Source: Anaerolineales bacterium
Lineage (GTDB): Bacteria; Chloroflexota; Anaerolineae; 4572-78; NAK82
DNA length: 5,004 nt
NCBI GenBank assembly: GCA_024643945.1
Contig: JAHELX010000504.1
Location: 1 to 5,004 of the forward strand
Direction of reading: 5' to 3'
Positions 4,973-5,004 of this stretch are shown one piece after another (within the stretch, counting starts at the first letter, position 1; every line of letters starts with the position of its first letter). The notes beneath the pieces were generated by a model that was not told the origin of the DNA, searched no databases, and worked only from the letters and a program-made list of their open reading frames with translations. Made by a program: the position numbers and the translations under genes.

Positions 4973-5004
4973 GACCCAAGCCGACTTCCTGGGCGAGCGA
5001 GACC
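4973..5004 (+). repeat. 32-base exact direct repeat, copy 2 (first copy 2996-3027)
   Basis: Identical to 2996-3027 and cut off by the window end, so the true repeat may be longer. It belongs to the FN3-like module and shows that the two module fragments share a recent origin or have been kept alike by gene conversion. Confidence 0.9.

Larger units (their letters stand above)
4141..5004 (+). pseudogene. Ig-like/FN3-like modules of a large surface or Rhs-type protein, 5'-truncated and frameshifted, running off the window
   Basis: Frame 1 from about 4141 codes RDLDAQAAVSPLWQ..., an Ig-like module ending YTATVRAKDRAGNVATGDEKGF, then LDSTPPGLALTLTSAPPFGYIVTDS and GVFTLT. At 4570 a 26-base insertion shifts the frame. 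The protein continues in frame 3 from 4596: VTTDTLAGLFSLAFPEATGAG..., a second module ending ATDRAGNQTPQPFTLFKDTISP, and an FN3-like module VTIAAPPVAPLHFRVSWLGQDGESGLRDY...TWTSWLTNTSQTQADFLGERD, still open at the edge. In-frame stops at 4099-4104 close the frame upstream. The first possible start (GTG 4165) has no ribosome binding site, so the 5' end is missing. Modules like these usually precede RHS repeats or form extracellular adhesive stalks. It could still be part of a gene rescued by frameshifting, but the missing start argues for a pseudogene. Confidence 0.8.

Noticed and set aside
4536..4979. 147-residue glycine-rich minus-strand open frame
   Set aside because: It is the reverse shadow of GC-rich module DNA whose plus strand gives clear Ig/FN3-like protein; it even contains the STSLRAG reading of the inserted repeat.
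1..5004. CRISPR array, tRNA, rRNA or riboswitch
   Set aside because: No regularly spaced repeats, cloverleaf-like arms or conserved RNA motifs were seen on either strand by eye.

Overview
The window looks like accessory DNA from a Chloroflexota-type bacterium (Anaerolineae or Caldilineae-like). The evidence is a YD-repeat/RHS protein of the style common there, GC-rich Ig/FN3-like surface-protein modules, and a short interspersed element that reads PALSEVEG on one strand and STSLRAG on the other. I remember that peptide signature from Chloroflexota genomes; it was not checked here. The taxonomic call is therefore an inference.

Layout: (1) Bases 1-1052 (+) are the 3' end of an Rhs/YD-repeat gene: the end of the conserved RHS core, then a variable C-terminal region of about 235 residues of unknown function. 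(2) Bases 1053-1325 are a spacer with a small hairpin and no convincing gene. (3) Bases 1326-2657 (+) encode a 443-residue protein made almost wholly of TPR repeats, with a TTG start, a strong ribosome binding site and a probable terminator at 2701-2735. (4) Bases 2836 to about 3110 (+) are a decayed fragment of a surface-protein FN3-like module, frameshifted by a 26-base hairpin insertion. (5) Bases 3357-4065 (-) are a compact toxin-antitoxin operon: a ribbon-helix-helix antitoxin followed by an overlapping DUF3368-type PIN-domain toxin, driven by a near-consensus sigma-70-type promoter at 4104-4132. (6) From about 4141 to the window edge (+) lie Ig-like and FN3-like modules of a large surface or Rhs-type protein. 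They lack a start, and their frame is broken by a 26-base PALSEVEG-type insertion. The last module is the better-preserved relative of the fragment in (4), and the two share an identical 32-base stretch.

Interpretation: this looks like a recombining Rhs/polymorphic-toxin-like locus. The GC-rich conserved core is followed by visibly more AT-rich, lineage-specific material (the Rhs C-terminal region and the TPR gene), then by broken copies of modules that normally sit upstream in such large proteins, with a toxin-antitoxin cassette between them. The TPR gene occupies the place where an immunity gene would be expected, but nothing in its sequence proves that role. The least described items are the Rhs C-terminal domain with its TPR partner, and the two separate 26-base frameshifting insertions in paralogous module DNA.
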